This document shows, piece after piece, positions 15,845 through 24,029 of a stretch of DNA of 64,000 nucleotides (positions are counted from its first letter, which is position 1; each line of letters opens with the position of its first letter). The notes under the pieces were generated by a model, which saw only the letters and a program-made list of their open reading frames with translations, was not told where the DNA came from and did not search any database. The position numbers and the translations under genes are program-made. Origin of the DNA: Streptomyces sp. NBC_00459. Its GTDB lineage: Bacteria; Actinomycetota; Actinomycetes; Streptomycetales; Streptomycetaceae. The stretch spans positions 248,001 through 312,000 of the forward strand of contig NZ_CP107903.1 in the NCBI RefSeq assembly GCF_036013955.1. The letters run 5' to 3'.

Positions 15845-17062
15845 TCACGGGCGCCTGGTCGCGGGCGCGTCCTCGAAGGCGGCGTGCACGATGTGCTCGG
15901 CGATCGCCATGGAGGCCGTGGCCGCCGGCGAGGGGGCGTTGCGTACGGCGGTGACACGGCCCGCCCGGTGGATGCGGAAGTCGTCCACGAGGGTGCCGTC
16001 GCGGTCCAGTGCCTGGGCGCGGACGCCCGCTCCGCCCCGTACGACGTCCTGGACGCCGACGCCGGGGACGTACAGCCTGGCGTCCCTCATGAAGGCCGTC
16101 CGGGAGAACGAGCCGCGGTACTCCCGGATGCCGGTACGCCAGTGCCGGGCGGCCATCCGCCAGGTGCCGGGGTAGGCGGCGAGGCCGATGAGGTCCTTCG
16201 GTGAGACACGGGTGCGGGTGTAGCCCTCCCGGGCCAGCGCGAGGACCGCGTTGGGGCCGACCTCCACCGAGCCGTCGACGCGGGGCGTGAAGTGCACGCC
16301 GAGGAAGGGGTAGCGCGGATCCGGGACCGGGTAGACCAGACCGCGGACCAGGTCGGTCCTCCCGGGCCTGAGCAGCAGGTACTCGCCCCGGAACGGGACG
16401 ATCCGCGGCTCCCGTCCGTCCAGGGCCAGTCTCGCCACCACGTCCGACTGCAGGCCCGCGCACAGGATCAGCCGGTCCACCCGGACACGCTCCCGCGCGG
16501 AGGCCACCTCGATGCCGCCGGGTACGTCGGTGATGCCGGTGACCGGGAAGCCGAGCCTCACCTCGCCGCCGGAGCCGGTCACGTCCTGGGCGAAGGAGCG
16601 GGCGATCGCCGGGTAGTCGGTGATCGCGGTGCGCGGGGAGTGCAGGGCGGCGACTCCGCCCACGTTCGGCTCCAGCTCGCGGATCTCCTCCTGGGAGATC
16701 CTCCTCAGATCGGGTACGTGGTTGTTCCTGGCCCGCTCGTAGAGGCTGTTCATGCGGCCGAGTTCGTCGTCGCGGACGGCGACGACCAGCTTGCCGATCT
16801 CCTGGTACGGCAACCGGCGGTCCTGGCAGTACTCACGCAGCAGGGACACGCCCCGGACCGTCAGGCCGGCCTTCAGACTGCCAGGGGCGTAGTAGATGCC
16901 TGCGTGGACGACGCCCGAGTTGTGGCCGGTCTGGTGGAGCGCGACCTCCCTCTCCTTCTCGAAGACCAAGACCCGGGTGCCGGGCCGCCTCAGGGCGATC
17001 TCGCGGGCCGTGGCCAGTCCCACGATCCCGGCCCCGACGACGCCCACGGTCTCGTCAGGCAC
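15845..17062 (-). CDS. lhgO: FAD-dependent L-2-hydroxyglutarate oxidase-like protein (LhgO/DAO family)
   Basis: A 405-aa flavoprotein. The dinucleotide-binding motif GVVGAGIVGLATAREIALRR begins near residue 6. Hallmarks of LhgO follow: HQTGHNSGVVHAGIYY near 50, LKAGLTVRGVSLL near 70, and the C-terminal GVGVQDVVRGGAGVRAQALD near 345. LhgO oxidises L-2-hydroxyglutarate to 2-oxoglutarate; related enzymes take other 2-hydroxyacids. The GTG at 17062 overlaps the stop of the aldehyde dehydrogenase by eight bases, so the two are translationally coupled. This is better than the long upstream extension in the other frame. Confidence 0.8.
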   Translation of the reverse strand: MPDETVGVVGAGIVGLATAREIALRRPGTRVLVFEKEREVALHQTGHNSGVVHAGIYYAPGSLKAGLTVRGVSLLREYCQDRRLPYQEIGKLVVAVRDDELGRMNSLYERARNNHVPDLRRISQEEIRELEPNVGGVAALHSPRTAITDYPAIARSFAQDVTGSGGEVRLGFPVTGITDVPGGIEVASARERVRVDRLILCAGLQSDVVARLALDGREPRIVPFRGEYLLLRPGRTDLVRGLVYPVPDPRYPFLGVHFTPRVDGSVEVGPNAVLALAREGYTRTRVSPKDLIGLAAYPGTWRMAARHWRTGIREYRGSFSRTAFMRDARLYVPGVGVQDVVRGGAGVRAQALDRDGTLVDDFRIHRAGRVTAVRNAPSPAATASMAIAEHIVHAAFEDAPATRRP

Positions 17063-18521
17063 CGGTCTGCTCCGGAGTACCGAAGTGGACGGCCACCGTC
17101 TTGACGCGGGTGGAGAACCGCAGGACCTCGTCGCCCTGCTCCTTGTACGCCGTGCCGGAGTCGCGGAACCCGCCGAAGGGCAGGTGCACGTCCCAGCCGG
17201 TGGTGGTCGTGTTGACGGCGACCTGCCCGCACTCGGCCTCGTCCGCGAAGCGGTACGCGCGGGCGAGGTCGCGGGTGAAGACGGCGGCGGCCAGCCCGAA
17301 GCCGGAGTCGTTGACGGCCTCGACGGCGGAGGTGAAGTCGTCGACCTCACGGACGGCGAGGACCGGGCCGAAGACCTCCTCGCGCCAGACGGCCGTATCG
17401 GGGGTGACACCGGCGAGCACGGTCGGCCGCACGTAGCAGCCGTGCACGCGCTCACCCTCGGTGTCCGCACGGCCGCCGGTGAGGACGGTGGCGCCCTGCT
17501 CGACCGCGCGTCCGATGTCGGCGAGGACGGAGTCCCGGTGCCTGGGGCTGGACAGCGGGCACAGGGTGGTCGCCGGATCGCTGCCCGGCCCGACCTTCAG
17601 CGTCTCGACCTCGGCGACCAGCAGCCGGGTGAACTCCGCGTACACGGGCCGCTCGACGATCACCCTGCTGGTGGCGGTGCAGCGTTGTCCGGCCTGGCCG
17701 AAGGCTGCGGCGACTACGGCCTTCGCGGCGGTCGGCAGGTCGGCGTCGGCCAGGACGACGGAGGCGTTCTTGCCGCCGAGCTCGCCCTGGAAGCGGACGT
17801 TGCGGTCGGCGAGGCGGCGCCGGATGCGGTTTCCGACGGAGTTGGAGCCGGTGAAGGTGACGCCGGCGATCCGCGGGTCGTCCAGGAGCGCCTCCTCGAT
17901 CTCGGCAGTACGGCCCGTCACGACGTTCAGCACACCAGCGGGCAGTCCGGCGTCGTGCAGGGCGCGCGCGAAGTGCAGTCCGGAGACAGGGGTCTCGGTG
18001 GCGGGCTTGAACACGGCCGCGTTACCGGCGGCCAGGAGCGGGGCGAGCTTGCGGGCCGGGGTGATCAGAGGGTCGTTCCACGGGCTGATCACGAGGATCA
18101 CGCCGATCGGCTCGCGCTGGGTGTGCGTACGGTGGTTCGGGCGTACGTCGTGCAGGAGGGTGCCGTAGCCCTGGCGCGCCAGCCCGGCGTAGTACTCCAG
18201 GAAGTCGGCGGCCTTCAGGGTCTCGCCCCGGGCCTCGGCCAGGGTCTTGCCGTTCTCGGCGGTGACGTCGGCCGCGACGGCGTCGGCCCGCTCGCGGATC
18301 AACCGGGCCGCGTCGGTCATGATCCGGGACCGCTCGAAGGGGCTGGTCCGCTTCCAGACGGCGAAGCCGCGCGCCGCGTGGTCGTAGGCCCGGGTGACGT
18401 CCTTGGCGGCGAGGGCGGGGACGCGGACGATCGGGGTGCGGACGTCGGCCGGGTCGTGGACGTCGATCCACTCCCCGGTCGTGACCCACTCCCCGCCGGA
18501 GAGGATTTCCACCGTGCGCAT
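17055..18521 (-). CDS. NAD(P)-dependent aldehyde dehydrogenase
   Basis: A 488-aa aldehyde dehydrogenase. The catalytic glutamate is in ELGGKNASVVLADAD near residue 265 and the catalytic cysteine in GQRCTATSRV near 300. ISPWNDPLITPARKLAPLLAAGN near 155 is the cofactor-pocket region, and EEVFGPVLAVREVDDF near 395 is also typical. Phrasing resembles 2,5-dioxovalerate and 2-oxoglutarate-semialdehyde dehydrogenases, which fits the coupled LhgO-type gene. The ATG follows GGAAG. It begins the distal half of the minus-strand run after the plus-strand gene at 18752-19039. Confidence 0.86.
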   Translation of the reverse strand: MRTVEILSGGEWVTTGEWIDVHDPADVRTPIVRVPALAAKDVTRAYDHAARGFAVWKRTSPFERSRIMTDAARLIRERADAVAADVTAENGKTLAEARGETLKAADFLEYYAGLARQGYGTLLHDVRPNHRTHTQREPIGVILVISPWNDPLITPARKLAPLLAAGNAAVFKPATETPVSGLHFARALHDAGLPAGVLNVVTGRTAEIEEALLDDPRIAGVTFTGSNSVGNRIRRRLADRNVRFQGELGGKNASVVLADADLPTAAKAVVAAAFGQAGQRCTATSRVIVERPVYAEFTRLLVAEVETLKVGPGSDPATTLCPLSSPRHRDSVLADIGRAVEQGATVLTGGRADTEGERVHGCYVRPTVLAGVTPDTAVWREEVFGPVLAVREVDDFTSAVEAVNDSGFGLAAAVFTRDLARAYRFADEAECGQVAVNTTTTGWDVHLPFGGFRDSGTAYKEQGDEVLRFSTRVKTVAVHFGTPEQTGA

Positions 18522-18751
18522 GAAAGTTCACTTCCTTCGTCCGCCGCGATGACGCGGGCTGTACCTCACAACGGCCATGCGGGCCGGATGCGACAAAACA
18601 CCATGTGGGAGCGGGCCACCAGCCCCTCCGGGGCACTCAATGCTTGCGCCGTGCGCGGGGTCGGCGGGCACCTGATCCGTGCTGGAATCTGCGGGCCGGA
18701 CGGCATGTGCGACGCCGCCGGGACCCGTGACACAGCCGAGGAGACACAGAC

Positions 18752-19039
18752 ATGGCCTGCACAGTCATCGCCCACTACCGCTGCGCGCCCACCGACGAGG
18801 CCACGGTCCGGGCCGCGCTGCTGAAGGCTCAGGAGGCGACCCGTACCGAGCCGGCCAACCTCATGTACGAGGTACACACCGTGACCGGTGAGCCCGGCGG
18901 TTTCCTCCTCTACGAGCGATACACCGATCAGGCCGGATTCGAGGCCCACAAGGCGGCCGAGCACTTCCAGGAGCTGATCGTGAAGACGACGTGGCCGCTC
19001 CTGACGGATCGGTCGGTGACGTTCGCCGAGTCGATCTGA
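18752..19039 (+). CDS. Antibiotic biosynthesis monooxygenase (ABM/YgiN) domain protein
   Basis: A 95-aa single-domain ABM protein. It starts MACTVIAHYRC and contains ANLMYEVHTVTGEPGGFLLY and ERYTDQAGFEAHKAAEHFQEL, the conserved beta-sheet and helix of dimeric alpha+beta-barrel quinol monooxygenases. Such proteins oxidise hydroquinones without cofactors or act as small auxiliary proteins. It is the only plus-strand gene within the 10.5-25 kb block and faces the aldehyde dehydrogenase divergently, so it may share a promoter region with it. The role in the pathway is inferred. Confidence 0.8.
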   Translation: MACTVIAHYRCAPTDEATVRAALLKAQEATRTEPANLMYEVHTVTGEPGGFLLYERYTDQAGFEAHKAAEHFQELIVKTTWPLLTDRSVTFAESI

Positions 19040-19075
19040 ACCGGTAGGGGGCCGGGATCCCCGGCCCCTCCCCCG

Positions 19076-20107
19076 TCAGAACTCGTTGCCCCAGACGTAG
19101 CGGGCGACCGTCTCCACCAGCACGATCTTCCCGTGCTGTGCCTCCGCACTCAGCAGCGGCCGGTCCGCCACGTCGGCGAAGCCCCGGGACGGCGACACGG
19201 CCGCGTCCTCCAGGTCCTTGAACTCGCCGACCGCGTCGATCCTGGCCATCACCGTGTCGAGGTCCTCCAGCTGCGGCACGGTCGCGTCCACGACGCCCAG
19301 GCACACGTCCCGGTCCTCGGGCAGCGCCCTGACGAGGTCGAGTTCGGCCGCCGTCCCCTGGTCGAACGGCAGGACCCAGCGGTCGGCCGCGATCGCGCCG
19401 TACAGCCTTTCGGCGCGGGCCATGTCCACCGCCACGGGCGCCGCCCAGCCGGGTGCCACACCGATCCGTACACCCTCCTGGCGCTTGCCCGGCCGTACCG
19501 CCAGCGCGTCGACGGCCAGCGCGTCCTCGAAGGACAGCGCGCCCGGGTCGGCCGGGTCGGTGGCCAACTGGGCCAGCAGGAGCGGGTTGTTGAGCTGGAT
19601 CAGACGGACTCCCCTGGTGACCAGCAGCTCGATCTCCGCGTGGATGATCTCCGCGAGTGCCTCGCCCAGCTCACGGGCGGAGGCCGGGCCGAGGCCGGGC
19701 CTGAACGTGGTGGCGGCGAGGTACGCGGGAGAGGGCAGCGACGCCTTCGGAGCGATCACCGTCAGCTCGGCGAGGCGCGCCGCCCAGTCCGCGAGCAGCG
19801 GGCCGTCGGCCTTGGGCAGCGACTCCGCCACCCAGCGAGTGAGTCCGTCGGCGCCCGTCTCGTCCGTACGGCGGAAGCCGGAGACGGCGTCGAGGACGGC
19901 GCTGCGGAAGTCCTCGCGCGGGAAGTCGCCGTCGGTGACGACGGTGGAGCGCAGCCTGCGCTGGTACGCCACGGCCTCCTGGACGGCCCGGAGCTCTGCG
20001 TCCAGCAGTGCCTGCGGGTCGCCGCCCGAGGTGCGGGCAGCGGTCAGCTCGGCGGGGCGGACCAGGCTGCCGTGGTGGTCGATCCGGTAGTTGAACGTAT
20101 CCGCCAT
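19076..20107 (-). CDS. MetE C-terminal-domain-like protein lacking zinc ligands
   Basis: A 343-aa TIM barrel related to the C-terminal half of cobalamin-independent methionine synthase (MetE), seen in HHGSLVRPAEL near residue 10, VTDGDFPREDFRSAV near 57, VRLIQLNNPLLLAQLA near 160 and CLGVVDATVPQLED near 250. The zinc-binding HxC pair is absent (VRIGVAPGW at the corresponding position), and the final ligand region reads VSPSRGFAD where MetE has a DCG cysteine. A conventional homocysteine methyltransferase reaction is therefore doubtful. In this locus it might use methyl-THF, or act as a hydrolase/lyase on a pathway intermediate; both are speculation. The gene begins three bases after the HbpS-like gene ends. 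Confidence 0.72.
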   Translation of the reverse strand: MADTFNYRIDHHGSLVRPAELTAARTSGGDPQALLDAELRAVQEAVAYQRRLRSTVVTDGDFPREDFRSAVLDAVSGFRRTDETGADGLTRWVAESLPKADGPLLADWAARLAELTVIAPKASLPSPAYLAATTFRPGLGPASARELGEALAEIIHAEIELLVTRGVRLIQLNNPLLLAQLATDPADPGALSFEDALAVDALAVRPGKRQEGVRIGVAPGWAAPVAVDMARAERLYGAIAADRWVLPFDQGTAAELDLVRALPEDRDVCLGVVDATVPQLEDLDTVMARIDAVGEFKDLEDAAVSPSRGFADVADRPLLSAEAQHGKIVLVETVARYVWGNEF

Positions 20108-20110
20108 GGC

Positions 20111-20590
20111 TCAGACGTCCTTTCCGGGCGTGGCCAGTGTGCCCGCGACGCCCCAGGCGGCGAACTCCAGCTCGTAGCCGAGGGATTCGAGGACCTCGTC
20201 GGCGATCTGCTGGTCCTCGTCCGCGGTGCCGCCAGCGATGCCGAGGCCGCCGATGATCTCGCCGTCCTTCTTGATGGTGACGCTGCCCTCGGTGGCCATG
20301 ATCGGCAGGGCCGCGCCGGGGAGCTGGGAGAGCTGGGAGAAGAAGACGGGCTGGGTCTCCTGCCACTTCTTCAGCATCCTGCCGGGCCGTTGCATCACGG
20401 CGGCGGTGTAGGCCTTGGCGCGGGCGATGTCGGGGGTGAGCGGACGGGCCCCGTCCGCGCGGCGGACGCTGATGACGAAGCCGCCCGTGTCCACGACGGC
20501 GACGCTCACCGCCTTTCCGCCGGACAGGGCGTGCTTCAGGGCCGCGTCGACGATCGCGTCGGCGGCGTCCAGGGTGAGGCGGCTGGTCAT
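20111..20590 (-). CDS. HbpS/GlcG-type heme-binding-fold protein
   Basis: A 159-aa protein of the GlcG/HbpS family. Typical segments are ADAIVDAALKHAL near residue 8, VSVAVVDTGGFVISVRRADGA near 28, RAKAYTAAV near 58, and GSVTIKKDGEIIGGLGIAGG near 108. Members bind heme or cobalamin or act as accessory proteins beside catabolic oxidoreductases. There is no signal peptide, so it should be cytoplasmic. Its start overlaps the end of the alpha/beta hydrolase gene (ATGA type), consistent with one operon. The exact function is unknown. Confidence 0.75.
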   Translation of the reverse strand: MTSRLTLDAADAIVDAALKHALSGGKAVSVAVVDTGGFVISVRRADGARPLTPDIARAKAYTAAVMQRPGRMLKKWQETQPVFFSQLSQLPGAALPIMATEGSVTIKKDGEIIGGLGIAGGTADEDQQIADEVLESLGYELEFAAWGVAGTLATPGKDV

Positions 20591-21390
20591 GCTGCTTCCT
20601 TAGGTGCGGTGAGGGTGCGGCGCAGGTGGGCGACGGCCGCGTTGTACCGGTCGGGGACCTCCCAGTACATGGAGTGCGGGGCGCCGGTGACGATCTCCAG
20701 GCGCGAGCCGGGCAGCAGCTCGTGGGCGCGGGTCACGGTCTTCACGCTGAGGACCGCGTCCTTCTCGCCGGCCAGGAAGGCAACCGAGACGCCCGCGTCC
20801 TGGATGTCCTCCAGGGTCGGGCCGCCGGTGTCGAGGTTGCGCAGGTCGGCCATCTTCGCGACGTTGAAGGTGCCCATCTGCTGGAAGAGGAAGGTGAGAT
20901 CGGCCCGCTCCCGCTGGAACCGCCGGGTGAGCAGGCGGTCGATGACGGGGAGTTTGACGGCCTCGGCCCGGTCGGCGGCGGCGAGCTCCTTGAGTTCGGG
21001 GTGGCTGATGCCGCCCAGGGAGTGTCCGAGGACGACCGAGCCGACCCGTTCGGGGCGCAGCAGGGCGGCGCGGAGCGCGGCGACGGAGCCGATGGACTGG
21101 CCGACGAGCATCACATCGGTCAGGTCTTCGTGGTCGAGGACGGCGACGATGTCTCCGGGGAAGTCCTGCCCGTCGAACTCGGGCCTCGACGAGCCCGGAG
21201 GGGTGGGTGCGTCGGAGTTGCCGAAGCCGCGCAGGTCCACGGTGACGACCGTGAACTCGTCGCGCAGGGCGGCCACTTGCTGCCACCAGGCGGCATGATG
21301 CCCGCCGCTGCCGTGCACGAACAGAATCGCCGGACCGCTGCCGTGGCGCTCGTAGTAGAGGGAGGTGCCGTCGGAGTCGGCAATAGGCAT
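20587..21390 (-). CDS. Alpha/beta-hydrolase
   Basis: A 267-aa alpha/beta-hydrolase. The oxyanion region ILFVHGSGGHHAAW is near residue 22, the nucleophile elbow GQSIGS near 95, and the probable catalytic aspartate (GEKDAVL) and histidine (GAPHSMY) near 215 and 243. It is similar to meta-cleavage-product hydrolases such as MhpC/TodF and to enol-lactonases. It sits within the run with a VOC protein and an FAH-family enzyme, so cleavage of a ring-fission product is the likely job. Confidence 0.82.
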   Translation of the reverse strand: MPIADSDGTSLYYERHGSGPAILFVHGSGGHHAAWWQQVAALRDEFTVVTVDLRGFGNSDAPTPPGSSRPEFDGQDFPGDIVAVLDHEDLTDVMLVGQSIGSVAALRAALLRPERVGSVVLGHSLGGISHPELKELAAADRAEAVKLPVIDRLLTRRFQRERADLTFLFQQMGTFNVAKMADLRNLDTGGPTLEDIQDAGVSVAFLAGEKDAVLSVKTVTRAHELLPGSRLEIVTGAPHSMYWEVPDRYNAAVAHLRRTLTAPKEAA

Positions 21391-21416
21391 GAGAGTGAAC
21401 TCCTGTACAGGCGATG

Positions 21417-21788
21417 TCAGTTGGGGCGTTTGCCGTGCCAGACCAGTTCGATCATGGTGTGGTCGGGGTCGTGGATGTAGCAGAACTTGGACTGGTTCTC
21501 CGGGCGTTGGATGGGGCGGGTGTGCCGGATGCCCAGCTCCTGGAGATGGGCGAGGAAGTCGTCCCAGTCGTCGACCTCCACGGCGAAGTGGTAGGGCGCC
21601 ATACGCTCCATCTCCTCGACCGGGGTGAAGTGCAGGTCGAAGTTGCCCCGGGTCATCAGCACCACGCGGGTGTTGGACTTGGGCATGATCCGCTTCATCC
21701 CGAAGACCTGGGTGTACCAGGCGGCGGTCCGGTCGGGATCGGTGGTGGGAAAGTTGACGTGGTGGATGTAGCGGGGCTCACTGCTCAT
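21417..21788 (-). CDS. Small VOC (glyoxalase/dioxygenase-fold) protein
   Basis: A 123-aa single-module vicinal-oxygen-chelate protein. Candidate metal ligands are in YIHHVNFPTTDPD near residue 8, PYHFAVEVDDW near 66 and TMIELVWHG near 112. One module per chain implies a dimer with shared active sites, as in glyoxalase I or small isomerases. The ATG at 21788 overlaps the stop of the FAH-family gene. It may isomerise a pathway intermediate. Confidence 0.78.
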   Translation of the reverse strand: MSSEPRYIHHVNFPTTDPDRTAAWYTQVFGMKRIMPKSNTRVVLMTRGNFDLHFTPVEEMERMAPYHFAVEVDDWDDFLAHLQELGIRHTRPIQRPENQSKFCYIHDPDHTMIELVWHGKRPN

Positions 21789-22555
21789 GACTGGCTTCCT
21801 TCGAGTAGTACGGGGTTGGACAGCACACCGATGCCGCTGATCTCGACGTCGACGGTGTCCCCGGGGGCGATTTGGCACGTGGACTCGGCGCCCATCCACA
21901 GCACGTCGCCCGGATGCACGGTGATGTGCCGGGTGATCTCGACGAGGTGGTCGAAGGGGTCGAACACCATGTCCCCGGTGGGGAATTCGGCGCGGACCTC
22001 GCCGTTGAGGCGAAGCGTGGTGGTCTGCGCGAGGGCGTCGACGTCGGTCTCGATCCAGGGCCCCATGGGCTTGAACGTGTCGCTGTTCTTGCTGCGCCAG
22101 AACGAACGGTCCTGGTGCTGCCAGGTGCGGGCGCTGACGTCGTTGCCGATGGTCCAGCCGAAGACCGACCCGCGCGCTTCCTCGTACGTCGCGTGCCGCA
22201 GCGTCCGGCCGACGACGGCGACGAGTTCGGGCTCGGCCTCGAACCGCCCTTCCACCTCCGCGGGCTTGACGATCGGCGAACGATGGCCGGTGAGCGCGTT
22301 GTTGGCCCGGTAGCCGACCTCGGGGCGGTCCGGAACCGCGGCACCGGCGTGCGCGATGTGCCGCGGATAGTTCAAGCCGACGGCGTAGAACACGGGCGGG
22401 ACGACGGGCGGCAGCCAGACGGCAGAGTCGCGCTGGACAGTACCGAGGACATCCGGGTCACCGTCGATCGGCGAGCCGGAAAGCAGCTCGACATCCGTCT
22501 CCCGCACCCGGCCCCACACCGCGCGCCCGCCCACCGAGACTCGCGCGTACCTCAT
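21785..22555 (-). CDS. Fumarylacetoacetate hydrolase-family protein
   Basis: A 256-aa FAH-family enzyme. The metal-binding pattern is visible as RFEAEPELVAVVG near residue 103 (E-x-E) and GWTIGNDVSARTWQHQDRSFW near 135 (aspartate ligand). NYPRHIAHAG near 62 and SGIGVLSNP at the C-terminus are also typical. Family members hydrate 2-oxopent-4-enoates, decarboxylate 4-oxalocrotonate or cleave acylpyruvates. Start and stop overlap the adjacent genes by four bases on both sides, showing tight coupling. It most likely acts after extradiol ring cleavage. Confidence 0.85.
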   Translation of the reverse strand: MRYARVSVGGRAVWGRVRETDVELLSGSPIDGDPDVLGTVQRDSAVWLPPVVPPVFYAVGLNYPRHIAHAGAAVPDRPEVGYRANNALTGHRSPIVKPAEVEGRFEAEPELVAVVGRTLRHATYEEARGSVFGWTIGNDVSARTWQHQDRSFWRSKNSDTFKPMGPWIETDVDALAQTTTLRLNGEVRAEFPTGDMVFDPFDHLVEITRHITVHPGDVLWMGAESTCQIAPGDTVDVEISGIGVLSNPVLLEGSQS

Positions 22556-24000
22556 GGCGCCAGCAAGTGGGAGACCCTCTTGGTGACCAGGTAGGCGTCC
22601 AGCGCCTCCGGGCCGCCCTCACGGCCGTAGCCACTGTCCTTGACGCCGCCGGAGGGCGCCTCGTGGACGGAGCCGCCGCAGTGGTTGATCGACAGGATCC
22701 CGGCCTCCAGCTCGGCCGACAGCCTCTCGGCGGTCGCCGCGGAGTCGGTGAACCCGTAAGCGGCCAGGCCGTACGACAGTGCGTTCGCCGTCCGCAGTGC
22801 CTCGTCGAGGCCGGTGAACGAAACGATGGGCGCGATCGGGCCGAACGGCTCCTCGTGGAGGAGTTCCGCGTCCTCGGGCACCTCGGTCAGGACGGTCGGT
22901 GCGAAGAAGTACCCGGGGCGGTCAAGGCGTTCGCCGCCGGTGAGGATCTTGGCGCCCCGGGCGACGGCGTCGGCGGTGAGCCGTTCCAGGGACTTCAGCC
23001 GGCGCTCGTTGGCCAGCGGCCCCATGGTGGTGCCCTCCGTCAGGCCGTCCCCGACGACGAGGGATTCGGCGGCCTTCACGAACTCGGCGGTGAACTCCTC
23101 GGCGAGGCTGTCGTGGACGAGGAAGCGGCTCGGTGAGGTGCAGACCTGGCCGGCGTTGAGGAACTTCGCCCGGGCGGCCCTGCGCGCGGCCTTCACGGGG
23201 TCGGCGTCCGCGCAGACGATCACCGGGGCATGGCCGCCCAGCTCCATCAGGGAGGGCTTCATCACCTTGCCGGCCTCGGCGGCGAGGAGCTTGCCGACGG
23301 TCACGGAGCCGGTGAAGGCGACCAGGCGGGTGACCGGCGAGGCGATCAGGTGTGCGGAGACCTCGGCCGGCTCGCCGAACACGAGGTTCAGCGCCCCGGC
23401 CGGGACTCCGGCGTCCGCGAAGCAGCGCACCAGCTCCATCGCGGTGGCCGGGGTCTCCTCCGAGGCCTTGATGACGATCGAGCAACCGGCGGCCAGGGCC
23501 GAGGAGATCTTCCGCATCGGCCCGCCCGCCGGGAAGTTCCACGGCACGAAGGCGGCGACGGGTCCGACGGGTTCGCGGCGCACGGTGAGCAAGGTGCCGG
23601 GTTCGGAGGGAATGACCCGGCCGTAGGCGCGCCGGGCGTCGTCGGCGTGCCAGCGCAGCGTGTCCGCGACCCGCCGGGCCTCGCCGGTCGCCTCGGCCAG
23701 CGGCTTGCCCTGCTCCAGGGTCATGGTCCGGCCGACCTCGGCGGCACGCCCGGTGAGCAGGTCGGCGGCGGCGTGCAGGATCGCGGTGCGCCGGGCGACG
23801 GGGGTGCCGCGCCACACTCTGAATCCCTCGGCTGCGGCATCGAGGGCGCGGTCGAGGTCGGCGGTGGTGGCGAGCGGTACCTCGCCGATCGTCTCCCCGG
23901 TGGCCGGGTTCACGATCGGGGCGGTACGTCCGGCTCCGCCCTGGCACCACTCGCCCGCTATGTACATGCGGACGGCGGGGTAGCCGTGGTCGGTGGTCAT
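22552..24000 (-). CDS. NAD(P)-dependent aldehyde dehydrogenase, succinate-semialdehyde/hydroxymuconic-semialdehyde type
   Basis: A 482-aa aldehyde dehydrogenase. It has FVPWNFPAGGPMRKISSALAAGC near residue 140, the general-base glutamate in MELGGHAPVIVCADAD near 250, and the nucleophile in GQVCTSPSRFLV near 285. NHCGGSVHEAPSGGVKDSGYG near 450 resembles succinate-semialdehyde dehydrogenases. The ATG at 24000 is chosen; the longer frame upstream is a shadow of the dioxygenase gene. The stop overlaps the FAH-family start. In this setting it may oxidise a ring-fission semialdehyde. Confidence 0.86.
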   Translation of the reverse strand: MTTDHGYPAVRMYIAGEWCQGGAGRTAPIVNPATGETIGEVPLATTADLDRALDAAAEGFRVWRGTPVARRTAILHAAADLLTGRAAEVGRTMTLEQGKPLAEATGEARRVADTLRWHADDARRAYGRVIPSEPGTLLTVRREPVGPVAAFVPWNFPAGGPMRKISSALAAGCSIVIKASEETPATAMELVRCFADAGVPAGALNLVFGEPAEVSAHLIASPVTRLVAFTGSVTVGKLLAAEAGKVMKPSLMELGGHAPVIVCADADPVKAARRAARAKFLNAGQVCTSPSRFLVHDSLAEEFTAEFVKAAESLVVGDGLTEGTTMGPLANERRLKSLERLTADAVARGAKILTGGERLDRPGYFFAPTVLTEVPEDAELLHEEPFGPIAPIVSFTGLDEALRTANALSYGLAAYGFTDSAATAERLSAELEAGILSINHCGGSVHEAPSGGVKDSGYGREGGPEALDAYLVTKRVSHLLAP

Positions 24001-24029
24001 GGCTGGATGCCCTCTCAGGCTTGGGGGAT

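Noticed and set aside
16896..18824. 642-aa plus-strand open frame
   Set aside because: Antisense shadow of the aldehyde dehydrogenase with its catalytic motifs on the minus strand.
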